A stretch of 34,108 nt of DNA from contig CACWLD010000017.1 in the NCBI GenBank assembly GCA_902761655.1, forward strand, positions 1 to 34,108. Direction: 5' to 3'. Positions within the stretch are counted from its first letter, which is position 1. Every line of letters starts with the position of its first letter. This DNA comes from an uncultured Bacteroidia bacterium (GTDB taxonomy: Bacteria; Bacteroidota; Bacteroidia; Bacteroidales; UBA932). Under the pieces are notes generated by a model. The model ran no database searches, had not been told where the DNA came from, and saw only the letters and a program-made list of their open reading frames with translations. Shown piece by piece: positions 24,971 through 32,393 of this stretch. The position numbers were made by a program, and so were the translations under genes.

Positions 24971-25894
24971 CTATTTACATACGGGACGGACAGGAAGTCC
25001 ATTGAAACAGCCAAAGTGCTGAATCCCCTGCGAGGGAGAATCAGTACTGAAATACAATGCTATCGCAAACAACCTATCCGCTGAATAATCCAGTTTTGTG
25101 GATGACCAGTAATAACCTTTGGTCTTCCACACCTTACCCAATGTGGCCTCTCCTACACAATATGCCCCCGCCGGAAGGAATATGCTGTTTCCCACAAACC
25201 CTTTTACCTTGCTTGTGACGGTATAGCCTTTTACACCGTTCTTCTCCCCTGCAGCCCAGGTAAACTTGTTCTCATCAAGCAGCACGCACCATTCTTCTTC
25301 GGTTGGAATCCTCCAGTCACCACCCCAGTTTACGCTGGCCGCGTCATCGACGGGTTCAAGGACCTTCTTGCCGTCAACAGCATCGTACTTTATAGCCCGG
25401 AAAGAATTGTTTGTTTTTATGTCATAAACAAAAAGCCTGTTATACTCATAACCATAGTATCCGCAGCCTTCTTTCCAAACAAGGGGTTCGTAACTTGAAT
25501 AAAAAGGTTCCGTCTCACCCCAGGCGATGTAATCTCCAACCTCTTCAGGCTTTGAGGCGCCTATATTGCAGGTAGCCCACTTGAGGCCATCGCCCATCTC
25601 TACAAACTCATGGTTGGAATTAGCTGTATTAGTATTGCTGGAAGTAGACGTGCTGGAAGCTGCTATGGCCACTTTCTTGTTTGCTGTTTTGAATAACTTG
25701 GTAATATAGGGGAAAAGTGGTTTCTTACCGTCCGTGAATGACTCAAAGATTGAAGCCATCTTGGTAAGGAAATCCTTAATTGTCACGTTCTTTGCCTTGA
25801 GATATTTCTCTAACACATCGAAGTTCTTCAGTACTGATGCGTTACTGGGAGCCTTTGGCGCAATTGGTATAGTTGGTTTTCTTATTGGAGCCAT
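24971..25894 (-). CDS. FISUMP-domain protein A with N-terminal helical module
   Basis: The 307-residue protein begins with a Pro/Lys-rich leader (MAPIRKPTIPIAPKAPS). A short helical module follows (about 25-72, TIKDFLTKMASIFESFTDGK), then a Ser/Thr/Asn linker (75-95). A Fibrobacter succinogenes major paralogous domain (FISUMP, PF09603; C-type-lectin/FGE-like fold) fills the rest (97-307). Landmarks are VEMGDGLKWATCNIG, GDYIAWGETEP, NWGGDWRIPTEEEW, YWSS and the closing GLPVRPV. The domain probably binds a ligand, not identifiable here. There is no signal peptide or TM. It lies 12 nt after gene B. Confidence 0.85.
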   Translation of the reverse strand: MAPIRKPTIPIAPKAPSNASVLKNFDVLEKYLKAKNVTIKDFLTKMASIFESFTDGKKPLFPYITKLFKTANKKVAIAASSTSTSSNTNTANSNHEFVEMGDGLKWATCNIGASKPEEVGDYIAWGETEPFYSSYEPLVWKEGCGYYGYEYNRLFVYDIKTNNSFRAIKYDAVDGKKVLEPVDDAASVNWGGDWRIPTEEEWCVLLDENKFTWAAGEKNGVKGYTVTSKVKGFVGNSIFLPAGAYCVGEATLGKVWKTKGYYWSSTKLDYSADRLFAIALYFSTDSPSQGIQHFGCFNGLPVRPVCK

Positions 25895-25906
25895 AATTCA
25901 GAATTA

Positions 25907-26830
25907 TTAATTAGAAACAGGACGGACCGGCAGCCCCATATAACGGGGAATACCGCAGACTGTAATAAATGAATCTGTGAAACATAAGTACTTGGCGCCG
26001 CTGTAATACTTTTGGTCAGCACTCATTTCCGAGGTCCAATAACTGCCTCTCAGTACCGGCCTCCCCTTGTACCTCTGAACTTTATACATGATATCACTTG
26101 CTGCAGGGATGAAAATCTTGTTGCCTTCATAGCCTTTGACCTTGCTGGTAACGATATAACCCCTGACAGTTCCCTTGTCATACAGCGTCCATGTGAAATT
26201 GTCCTTGTTCATAAGTCTCTCCCAGTCCGCTGCGGAGGGTATGCGCCAATTACCTTTCAACTTAACCTTGGCCACATCATCGGCAGGATCCAGAGAGCTC
26301 TTGCCGTCTGTCTCGTTGTACTTGATGAAAGCGAAACTATTGTTCTCAGTCTTTTGGCAATGCTTATATGACTCCTGACAGAAACCCTTCTCCTTGCCGT
26401 TTTTCCAAGTCAAGGGTGACAGGCTGCTGTAATACGGCTCGGTCTCTCCCCAGGCAAAATAGTCTCCGGATTCCTCAGGCTTGGAACTGCCAAGGTTGCG
26501 GGTAGCCCACTTGAGGCCGTCGCCCATCTCAACGTATTCTCCCGTGCTGGATAAAACCGGCGCAGTATTCTTATTGGCCAATGCCTTGATAACAGCAGCA
26601 AGGGCTGCCAATATCTTGGTAAAACGGACATCGCCACTCTTTTCAGATTTAAAGGCGATGACAACGAGCTTCAAGGCCTCGCCGATGCTGAAAGAACCGG
26701 AGGCGCAGCCTTTCTCGATCAACTGAAACTTCTCCAAAAGGGTCTTGGAAGAGGTGTTGATCGTTTTAGAGACCGAGGTAAACGTATATTTACCAGGCAA
26801 AATAGGTTTTTTATCTATTACTGGACTCAT
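25907..26830 (-). CDS. FISUMP-domain protein B with N-terminal helical module
   Basis: The 307-residue paralogue of the neighbouring gene starts MSPVIDKKPILPGKYT. Its helical module (about 33-87) contains EALKLVVIAFKSEKSGDVRF and TKILAALAAVIKAL. The FISUMP domain spans about 99-307 (VEMGDGLKWATRNLG, GDYFAWGETEPYYSS, KGNWRIPSAADWERL, YWTS, GLPVRPV). The domain framework is well conserved with A and C. The segment between KVKGYEGNKIF and PVRPV, where ligand loops lie in this fold, is very different. No signal peptide is present. It lies 34 nt after gene C. Confidence 0.85.
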   Translation of the reverse strand: MSPVIDKKPILPGKYTFTSVSKTINTSSKTLLEKFQLIEKGCASGSFSIGEALKLVVIAFKSEKSGDVRFTKILAALAAVIKALANKNTAPVLSSTGEYVEMGDGLKWATRNLGSSKPEESGDYFAWGETEPYYSSLSPLTWKNGKEKGFCQESYKHCQKTENNSFAFIKYNETDGKSSLDPADDVAKVKLKGNWRIPSAADWERLMNKDNFTWTLYDKGTVRGYIVTSKVKGYEGNKIFIPAASDIMYKVQRYKGRPVLRGSYWTSEMSADQKYYSGAKYLCFTDSFITVCGIPRYMGLPVRPVSN

Positions 26831-26864
26831 ATTGGTTGAGTTATAGTTAACGCTCTAAAAAACA

Positions 26865-27629
26865 TTATTCAGACACCGCACGGACTGGCGCTCCCAGATA
26901 CCGGCCTTCAACAGTCACCTCCCCACCAGCCTCTCCGTATCTGAACAGTTTGGCATGTGTATGGTTGACGCTATTGTTGGCGGCCGCCAAGCAGGAAGAC
27001 CAATACTCGCATCTGAAGTTTTTGAAAATGGTGGTCTTTGCCACATAGTGTCCGGCAGCGGGAAGGAATATCTGATTACCTTCATATCCCTTGACCTTGC
27101 TTGTTACGGTAAATCCTTTCACACCGTCCTTAGTCTCCCAGGTCCAGGTGAAGTTCTCTTCATTCCTAAGTTTAAGCCACTCTTCTTCAGTAGGGGTACG
27201 CCATGTTCCGCCCCAATTGACAGTTGCAGCGTCATCTTCCGGCTCAAGGACGGTCTTGCCATCCGTGCCGTTGTATTTCTGGGCTTGATAATCACCGTCA
27301 ATCTGCTTGAAATACTTGTTGGAAAGATAGGAATAGCCGTCCTCTGCAACCCAGTCTTTCCAGGTAAGGGGATCGAGGCTGCTATAGTACGGCTCGGTCA
27401 TTCCCCAAGCAAAAAAATCTCCGGATTCTACGGAGCTGACGGCCCCCACGTTGCAGAATGCCCACTTGAGACCGTCTCCCATCTCGACATATGAATGTCC
27501 ATTAATCTTCTTGCCCGTCATGGCGGCAAGATGATTATTCAGATTCTGGTGTAATTTCTCCCATGGCGAGCGCTTTACCTTAACAGGTTTTTCTGGCTTC
27601 TTTCTAATTGGTGCTTTTACAGGTGGCAT
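26865..27629 (-). CDS. FISUMP-domain protein C with short basic N-terminus
   Basis: The 254-residue protein is the first gene of the five-gene unit. It has a strongly basic Pro/Lys leader (MPPVKAPIRKKPEKPVKVKR) and only a short linking helix (about 22-38). The helical module of A and B is absent or reduced. The FISUMP domain spans about 47-254 (VEMGDGLKWAFCNVG, GDFFAWGMTEPYYSS, NWGGTWRTPTEEEW, YWSS, GAPVRAV). There is no signal peptide or TM segment. It is divergent from the DUF389 gene. No exact TAnnTTTG promoter was found upstream on this strand. Confidence 0.83.
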   Translation of the reverse strand: MPPVKAPIRKKPEKPVKVKRSPWEKLHQNLNNHLAAMTGKKINGHSYVEMGDGLKWAFCNVGAVSSVESGDFFAWGMTEPYYSSLDPLTWKDWVAEDGYSYLSNKYFKQIDGDYQAQKYNGTDGKTVLEPEDDAATVNWGGTWRTPTEEEWLKLRNEENFTWTWETKDGVKGFTVTSKVKGYEGNQIFLPAAGHYVAKTTIFKNFRCEYWSSCLAAANNSVNHTHAKLFRYGEAGGEVTVEGRYLGAPVRAVSE

Positions 27630-27717
27630 AGTACTGAAAAAAAAGGTTATTGTATTATAATCTCAAAGGGGAATGTGGTAATCCTTACTAAGTTAGCAAG
27701 ATTTCTTCAAAATTGTA

Positions 27718-27725
27718 TATATTTG
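27718..27725 (+). promoter_or_regulatory. Predicted -7 box of the DUF389 gene
   Basis: TATATTTG matches TAnnTTTG, 31 nt before the ATG at 27757. No clear -33 element is seen. Confidence 0.45.
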
Positions 27726-27756
27726 CTTATACTATGTTACCATAAAATTTATTTTT

Positions 27757-29103
27757 ATGAGCAGATTGGGTAATTATCTGAGGTTGCTGACCGATATGTC
27801 CTATCACACTGACTATCAAGGAGCCAGCGCAACCATCAGGAACAATATAGCTTTTCGCGGGCCAAACGTATTCATCCTTGCGTGCGCCATCATCATAGCA
27901 TCAGTGGGATTGAACGTCAATTCCATCCCGGTGATCATAGGCGCAATGCTCATCTCCCCGGTGATGGGTCCCATCCTGGGCTTCGCCTTCGGACTGGGCA
28001 CCAACGACATCGGCCTGGTAAAAGAATCGCTCAAGAACTATCTGGTGATGGTGGTCATCAGCATCCTGGCATCTTCGCTGTTCTTTGTCCTCTCCCCTCT
28101 CAACCTTGAGAACCCCACGGAGCTGCTTGCGCGTACACGGCCTTCAATTTACGATGTGCTCATAGCCCTGTTCGGCGGCCTTGCAGGAATCCTGGAGACC
28201 TGCCGCAAGGACAAGGGCACGGTCATATCGGGCGTAGCCATAGCCACGGCGCTTATGCCTCCGCTTTGCACGGTAGGCTACGGCATTTCAATACTCAACC
28301 TATCCTACATCCTTGGAGCGCTTTACCTGTTCCTCATAAACAGCATTTTCATTGCTCTGGCCACTTTCGCAGCAGTCAAGTACCTGCGCTTCCCTTCGGC
28401 CGTGGAGGGGCCTAGCAGCAACAAGGTAATGCCTTCCAGGGCGGTTGCAGCCATCCTGCTCATAATAACCGTGCCCAGCATATGGTCCGCCGTTGTGATG
28501 GTCAAGGAGAACAACTTCAACATACACGCAGAAAAGATTGTCTCCGAGAACAAAGCCATAGGCAGGGGCTTCATCTACGATTACAACACCGATCTCAAGA
28601 GCAAGCCCGCCATCCTCAACCTCTATATGGCAGGCGAAGCCCTCAGCGACCAGGCCAAGGAAAAGATTTACAAGGATGCCGAAGCCTACGGCATAACCCG
28701 CAGCCAGATCCAGTTTCACGAAGACGCCTCCCTGCGTAACGAGATAATGTCCGAATCCGAACTCATCAACACCATCTACGAGCGCAGCGACCGCCAGATT
28801 ACGGCTCTTACTGATTCCATTGCATCCCTGAGTTCCGCGCTGGACGCCTATCGTGAAAAGGAACTGCCAATTGAGAATCTCTCAGCCGAACTCTTTGCCC
28901 AGTACCCTGACATCACAAATCTTACCCTTACCCGGGGCGCCAGCATTAACTCCGGTAACGGGGAGTCCAAAGAAGAGATCGTAGCCATTATTCACAGCCG
29001 CAGGACCCTGGAACGGGACATTGTTTCCAGAATAGAAAGGTGGCTTAAAGTAAGACTTGGCACTGACAATGTTACCGTAACGGAACAGATTACAAGAGAG
29101 TAA
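27757..29103 (+). CDS. DUF389 family integral membrane protein
   Basis: The 448-residue protein has a cytoplasmic start (MSRLGNYLRLL...ATIRNNIAFRG). About six TM helices lie within residues 38-260, containing the DUF389 hallmarks IIASVGLNVNSIPVIIGAMLISPVMGPI and VISGVAIATALMPPLCTVGYG. A soluble C-terminal half of about 190 residues follows, with a predicted coiled-coil stretch (TALTDSIASLSSALDAYREKE). The family (TIGR00341-like) is widespread and its function is not established; a transport role is plausible. It is a single-gene unit, divergent from the FISUMP operon. Confidence 0.88.
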   Translation: MSRLGNYLRLLTDMSYHTDYQGASATIRNNIAFRGPNVFILACAIIIASVGLNVNSIPVIIGAMLISPVMGPILGFAFGLGTNDIGLVKESLKNYLVMVVISILASSLFFVLSPLNLENPTELLARTRPSIYDVLIALFGGLAGILETCRKDKGTVISGVAIATALMPPLCTVGYGISILNLSYILGALYLFLINSIFIALATFAAVKYLRFPSAVEGPSSNKVMPSRAVAAILLIITVPSIWSAVVMVKENNFNIHAEKIVSENKAIGRGFIYDYNTDLKSKPAILNLYMAGEALSDQAKEKIYKDAEAYGITRSQIQFHEDASLRNEIMSESELINTIYERSDRQITALTDSIASLSSALDAYREKELPIENLSAELFAQYPDITNLTLTRGASINSGNGESKEEIVAIIHSRRTLERDIVSRIERWLKVRLGTDNVTVTEQITRE

Positions 29104-29124
29104 TACTTTTAAAGATATTATCAT

Positions 29125-29135
29125 TTATTCGCTTA
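29125..29135 (+). repeat. Left arm of 11-bp inverted repeat
   Basis: TTATTCGCTTA is the exact reverse complement of the copy at 29212-29222. The arms bracket 76 bp that include the predicted recombinase promoter. Confidence 0.75.
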
Positions 29136-29195
29136 ATAAGTGTAATTAAAAATCGCATTTATATTTTTAACCTGAAATATTATACTATTGAGAAA

Positions 29196-29211
29196 CTTGT
29201 GCGTAATTTTG
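29196..29211 (+). repeat. Direct repeat copy 1 flanking the recombinase gene
   Basis: CTTGTGCGTAATTTTG matches 14 of 16 positions of the copy at 30636-30651. It is a candidate recombinase-binding or crossover site. Confidence 0.55.
29204..29211 (+). promoter_or_regulatory. Predicted -7 box of the recombinase gene
   Basis: TAATTTTG matches TAnnTTTG, 34 nt before the ATG. It is embedded in the direct repeat and directly abuts the right arm of the 11-bp inverted repeat, so recombinase or repressor binding could control it. The -33 element is not obvious. Confidence 0.4.
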
Positions 29212-29222
29212 TAAGCGAATAA
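29212..29222 (-). repeat. Right arm of 11-bp inverted repeat
   Basis: TAAGCGAATAA is the exact reverse complement of 29125-29135. Confidence 0.75.
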
Positions 29223-29245
29223 CCGATAAAACGGCCTGAGCCCCT

Positions 29246-30613
29246 ATGAGAACCAAATGCAGCACCAGTTTCACCCTTGACCGCCGGCTGGACAAGGACG
29301 GACAGCCCATCGTGAAGAACCTGCCCATTAATATGGACTTTACCTTCAGCGGCAAGCGCTTGCGGTACTACACCGGATACCGCATAGATGCAGACAAATG
29401 GATGGATGTCAAAGAGACAGACCCCAAGACGGGGGAAGTCTTCCATATCCAGCAGGTAAAGCGCGGCGCGCGCAACAAGAAAGGAGAAACTGCCTCTGAG
29501 ATAAACAAGCGCCTGCTCCTGCTCAAATCCCTCATCACCAAAATTTTCATTGAATCCGCTATTCTGTACGATGAAGTGAGCGTGGATTATTTGCGCGACG
29601 TACTTCGCGCAACCCTCCACGAGAAACTCACTTCCGGCAAGCGAAAAGACTCCGACGTATTGAGCGTTTACAAGCGCTACGCCGATGAGGCCGCGGTCTC
29701 CCCCGGACGACGCAAGCTCATCGTCACAGCAATGAACCATACGGGACGCTTCATCCACAACCAGGGACGCAGGCAGATGTTCTTCGATGAGATTACCCCC
29801 TCCTGGGTGGAATCTTTCTGGAAATATCTGCTTGGCGACGATTACCTGAATGACGAATACAAGAGCCTGAAAGCCACGCTCCGCCCCCGAAAGAAATGCC
29901 GCAACACCGCTATCAGCATAATGCGCGGATTCAAGGCTTTCATCAACTGGGCCTCCCTCCCCCAGAACGGCGCCCTTGTGAAGACCAATCCGTTCAGTTC
30001 CTTCTCCATTCCATCCGAGCAATATGGAAGGCCCGTTTACATAACCAAGGAGGAACGTGATCACCTGATGTACGCGCCAATGCCATCCAAAAGTCTTGAA
30101 CGCACCAGGGATATCTTTGTATTCCAGTGCCTTACGGGTTGCCGCATAGGAGACCTTATCCATCTGACAAAGGACAATATAATTGACGGGGCCATTGAAT
30201 ACGTGCCCGTCAAAACGCGCAGCCAGAGGCCGGAAGTGGTCAGGGTTCCGCTCAGCGAAAAAGCCCGAGAGATCCTTTCTCGGTACAGTCTTCCTGGTGG
30301 AGCCATTCTGCCTTTCATTTCCAATCAGTTATACAACGTCCACATTAAAGAGGTGTTCCAGGCCGCAGGCCTGGACAGGATGGTCACCCGTCTGAATCCA
30401 CTGACACAGGAGGAAGAGCAGGTCCCACTGTACAGTTTGGCCACTTCACATATGGCCAGGAGGACCTTTGTTGGAATCCTACACAAACAGAACATCAAGA
30501 ACGAGGTTATTGCGTCAATGAGCGGGCATTCCAAGACATCCAAGGCATTCAGCCGGTATTATGACATTGACAGCGAGACACAGGACAATGTAATCAATAA
30601 CTATCTGGATTAA
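29246..30613 (+). CDS. Tyrosine recombinase (Bacteroidota phage-integrase type)
   Basis: The 455-residue site-specific recombinase has an N-terminal arm-binding domain (about 1-110; KCSTSFTLDRRLDKDGQPIV, FTFSGKRLRYYTGYRID), a SAM-like core-binding domain (about 130-235) and a catalytic domain. Active-site residues appear complete: Arg300 (TGCRIGDL), Lys323 (VPVKTRSQR), His402-x-x-Arg405 (SHMARRTF), His428 (SGHSKTSKAF) and the nucleophile Tyr438 or Tyr439 (SRYYDID). The arm-binding domain predicts arm-type sites nearby, and repeats are present on both flanks. The relatives I know integrate conjugative elements or drive phase-variable inversions. No other mobile-element genes are visible. Confidence 0.93.
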   Translation: MRTKCSTSFTLDRRLDKDGQPIVKNLPINMDFTFSGKRLRYYTGYRIDADKWMDVKETDPKTGEVFHIQQVKRGARNKKGETASEINKRLLLLKSLITKIFIESAILYDEVSVDYLRDVLRATLHEKLTSGKRKDSDVLSVYKRYADEAAVSPGRRKLIVTAMNHTGRFIHNQGRRQMFFDEITPSWVESFWKYLLGDDYLNDEYKSLKATLRPRKKCRNTAISIMRGFKAFINWASLPQNGALVKTNPFSSFSIPSEQYGRPVYITKEERDHLMYAPMPSKSLERTRDIFVFQCLTGCRIGDLIHLTKDNIIDGAIEYVPVKTRSQRPEVVRVPLSEKAREILSRYSLPGGAILPFISNQLYNVHIKEVFQAAGLDRMVTRLNPLTQEEEQVPLYSLATSHMARRTFVGILHKQNIKNEVIASMSGHSKTSKAFSRYYDIDSETQDNVINNYLD

Positions 30614-30719
30614 TCCTTTTTTTATTTACACAATTCTTGTGCGTCTTTTTGAGTGTATTGTTTTAAATTACATTACACAAGTATTGCAATACAAATAATT
30701 ACAAAGGATTTTAATTAAT
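30614..30719. other. AT-rich palindromic junction between recombinase and truncated susC
   Basis: This 106-nt non-coding stretch holds CACAA-ttc-TTGTG (30629-30641), the second direct repeat (30636-30651), TGTATTG/CAATACA arms (30654-30660, 30687-30693), an inverted CACAAG (30676-30681) and the perfect 12-bp palindrome GTATTGCAATAC (30681-30692). SusC homology begins abruptly at about 30717-30722. It is a likely recombination junction. Confidence 0.5.
30636..30651 (+). repeat. Direct repeat copy 2 flanking the recombinase gene
   Basis: CTTGTGCGTCTTTTTG matches 14 of 16 positions of the copy at 29196-29211, 1440 bp away. Unlike copy 1 it does not make a -7 box. Confidence 0.55.
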
Positions 30720-32387
30720 CTCGACTGGATTACTAAAGGTTTGAGTGCCAAGGCTACCTTGTCATTCGACTACACCGATATGTATCAGAAGAGATATACC
30801 AAGACTTACGCTACATACGAGCTGAACGACCGCGCCAACTACAAGTACCAGAGCGCCTACAACCAGTTCAACCTTGACGGCGTATATTCTATGGGCTCCA
30901 GCCACAACCAGAATATGAAGGTGTACATCGAGGCCCAGGTGAACTACGCCCGCCAGTTCGGCAAGCACAACGTCACCGGAATGATGCTGTACAACCAGAA
31001 CGACCAGAAGGTGATGTCACAGCTGCGCCGCCGCTACCAGGGACTCGTAGGACGTGTAACTTACGACTATGACAACCGCTACCTTGCAGAGTTCAACGCC
31101 GGATACAACGGATCCGAGAACTTCCAGAAGGGTATGCGCTTCGGTTTCTTCCCTTCATTCTCAATTGGTTGGAGACCCACCGCAGAGGAGTTTATGAAGG
31201 GCACGTCCAACTGGCTGAGCAACCTCAAGCTCCGCGCATCCTTCGGACAGGTAGGTAACGACCGTTACGGCCAGAGGTTCCTGTATCAGGCAATCTGGAC
31301 CCAGACTTCAGGCACATACCAGTTTGGTACTTCCAGCAAGAACGGCATCTACGAGCAGATGTTCCCTAACTCAGAGGTAACCTGGGAGCGCGCCAACAAG
31401 TTCAACGCCGGAGTTGAGTTCTCCCTGTTCCAGGGCAAGCTCACCGGTAGCGCCGACTACTTCTACGAGAGCCGTAACAACATCCTTACCGAGTACCTTA
31501 CAAAGCCTAATTGGGTAGGTGTAACAATCGCAGCCGGCAACCTTGGAAAGACCAAGAACGCAGGATACGAGTTCGAGCTTATGTACAACAACCGCATCGG
31601 ACAGGACTTCTACTACTATGGCCGTTTCACCTTCTCACACGCCCGCAATGAAGTAATCTTCAAGGACGAGCCTCAGTGGATGACTCCTTACCGCAAGGAG
31701 GAGGGCCACCAGATCGGCCAGTACTTCGGACTTGTGAGCGAAGGCTTCATCACCCAGAAGGACCTTGACGGCGGCAACCTGCCTGTATCACGTTTCACTG
31801 ATCAGGTCAAGGTGGGAGACCTCAAGTACAAGGATATGAACAGTGACGGATTCATCGACGAGAACGACGTAACCGCAATCGGTTACAGCTCAGTTCCTGA
31901 GAACACCTACGCACTCACCCTTGGCGGATCCTGGAAGAACTGGAGCTTCAGCGCAATGTTCCAGGCCGTGAACCACGTAAGCCGTTATTACGATGCAGAG
32001 GCTATGTTCGCATTCGTAGACGGAGGTAAGGTTAAGCAGCACCACCTTGACAGGTGGAACCCTTCCAAGAGCGAGGCTGAGAACCTGGCCAACGCCAAGT
32101 ACCCTCTGCTCCACTACGACCAGTACGGCAACCACAACCAGAGACTCAACTCCTTCTTCCTCAAGGACGGTTCATTCCTCCGTCTGAAGAACGTTGAGGT
32201 AAGCTACACCATCCCTTCTGCAATTTCAAAGAAGATGGGTCTGAGCAGCTGCCGCGTATACGTGAACGGAAGCAACCTCATTACCTGGGATAAGCTCGGC
32301 GGACACTTCGTGGATCCTGAGAGCAACGGATCAAACCGTTATCCTCTTATGAGCACATTCAACGCCGGTGTTAACATTAATTTCTAG
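30717..32387 (+). pseudogene. SusC/RagA-like TonB-dependent transporter, 5'-truncated
   Basis: The frame is open from 30699, but homology starts at NLDWITKGLSAKATLSFDY, a position about midway in a roughly 1000-residue SusC. About 550 residues of outer-membrane beta-barrel follow, ending with the C-terminal barrel strand (FNAGVNINF, terminal Phe). The signal peptide, the carboxypeptidase-like domain, the TonB box region and the plug domain are all missing. No authentic start, promoter or signal is present; an in-frame TTG at 30741 is not a credible start. The barrel half has no internal stop and reads as well-adapted coding sequence. susD follows 6 nt later. It is either a silent recombination cassette or a disrupted gene. 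Confidence 0.88.
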
Positions 32388-32393
32388 AACGAT

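Larger units (their letters stand above)
29104..29245. other. AT-rich intergenic region upstream of the recombinase
   Basis: This 142-nt region has no gene. It holds an 11-bp inverted repeat pair (29125-29135 and 29212-29222), a -7 box (29204-29211) and one copy of the CTTGTGCGT direct repeat (29196-29211). It is much richer in A+T than the flanking coding DNA. Confidence 0.6.

Noticed and set aside
24971-27629. Active diversity-generating retroelement
   Set aside because: Target-like C-type-lectin folds are present, but no reverse transcriptase, template repeat or accessory gene is visible in the window.
29180-30163. Minus-strand 327-codon open frame
   Set aside because: It is antisense to the tyrosine recombinase, whose catalytic residues are all present.
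30717-30723. AATCTCG as a duplicate of the tRNA-Ser 3' end (att site)
   Set aside because: Only 7 bp match and the flanks diverge at once. That is too short to support integration at the tRNA.
30741-32387. Intact 548-residue outer-membrane protein starting at TTG 30741
   Set aside because: The homology extends upstream of the TTG, and the product would lack signal peptide and plug. It is a truncated SusC, not a short gene.
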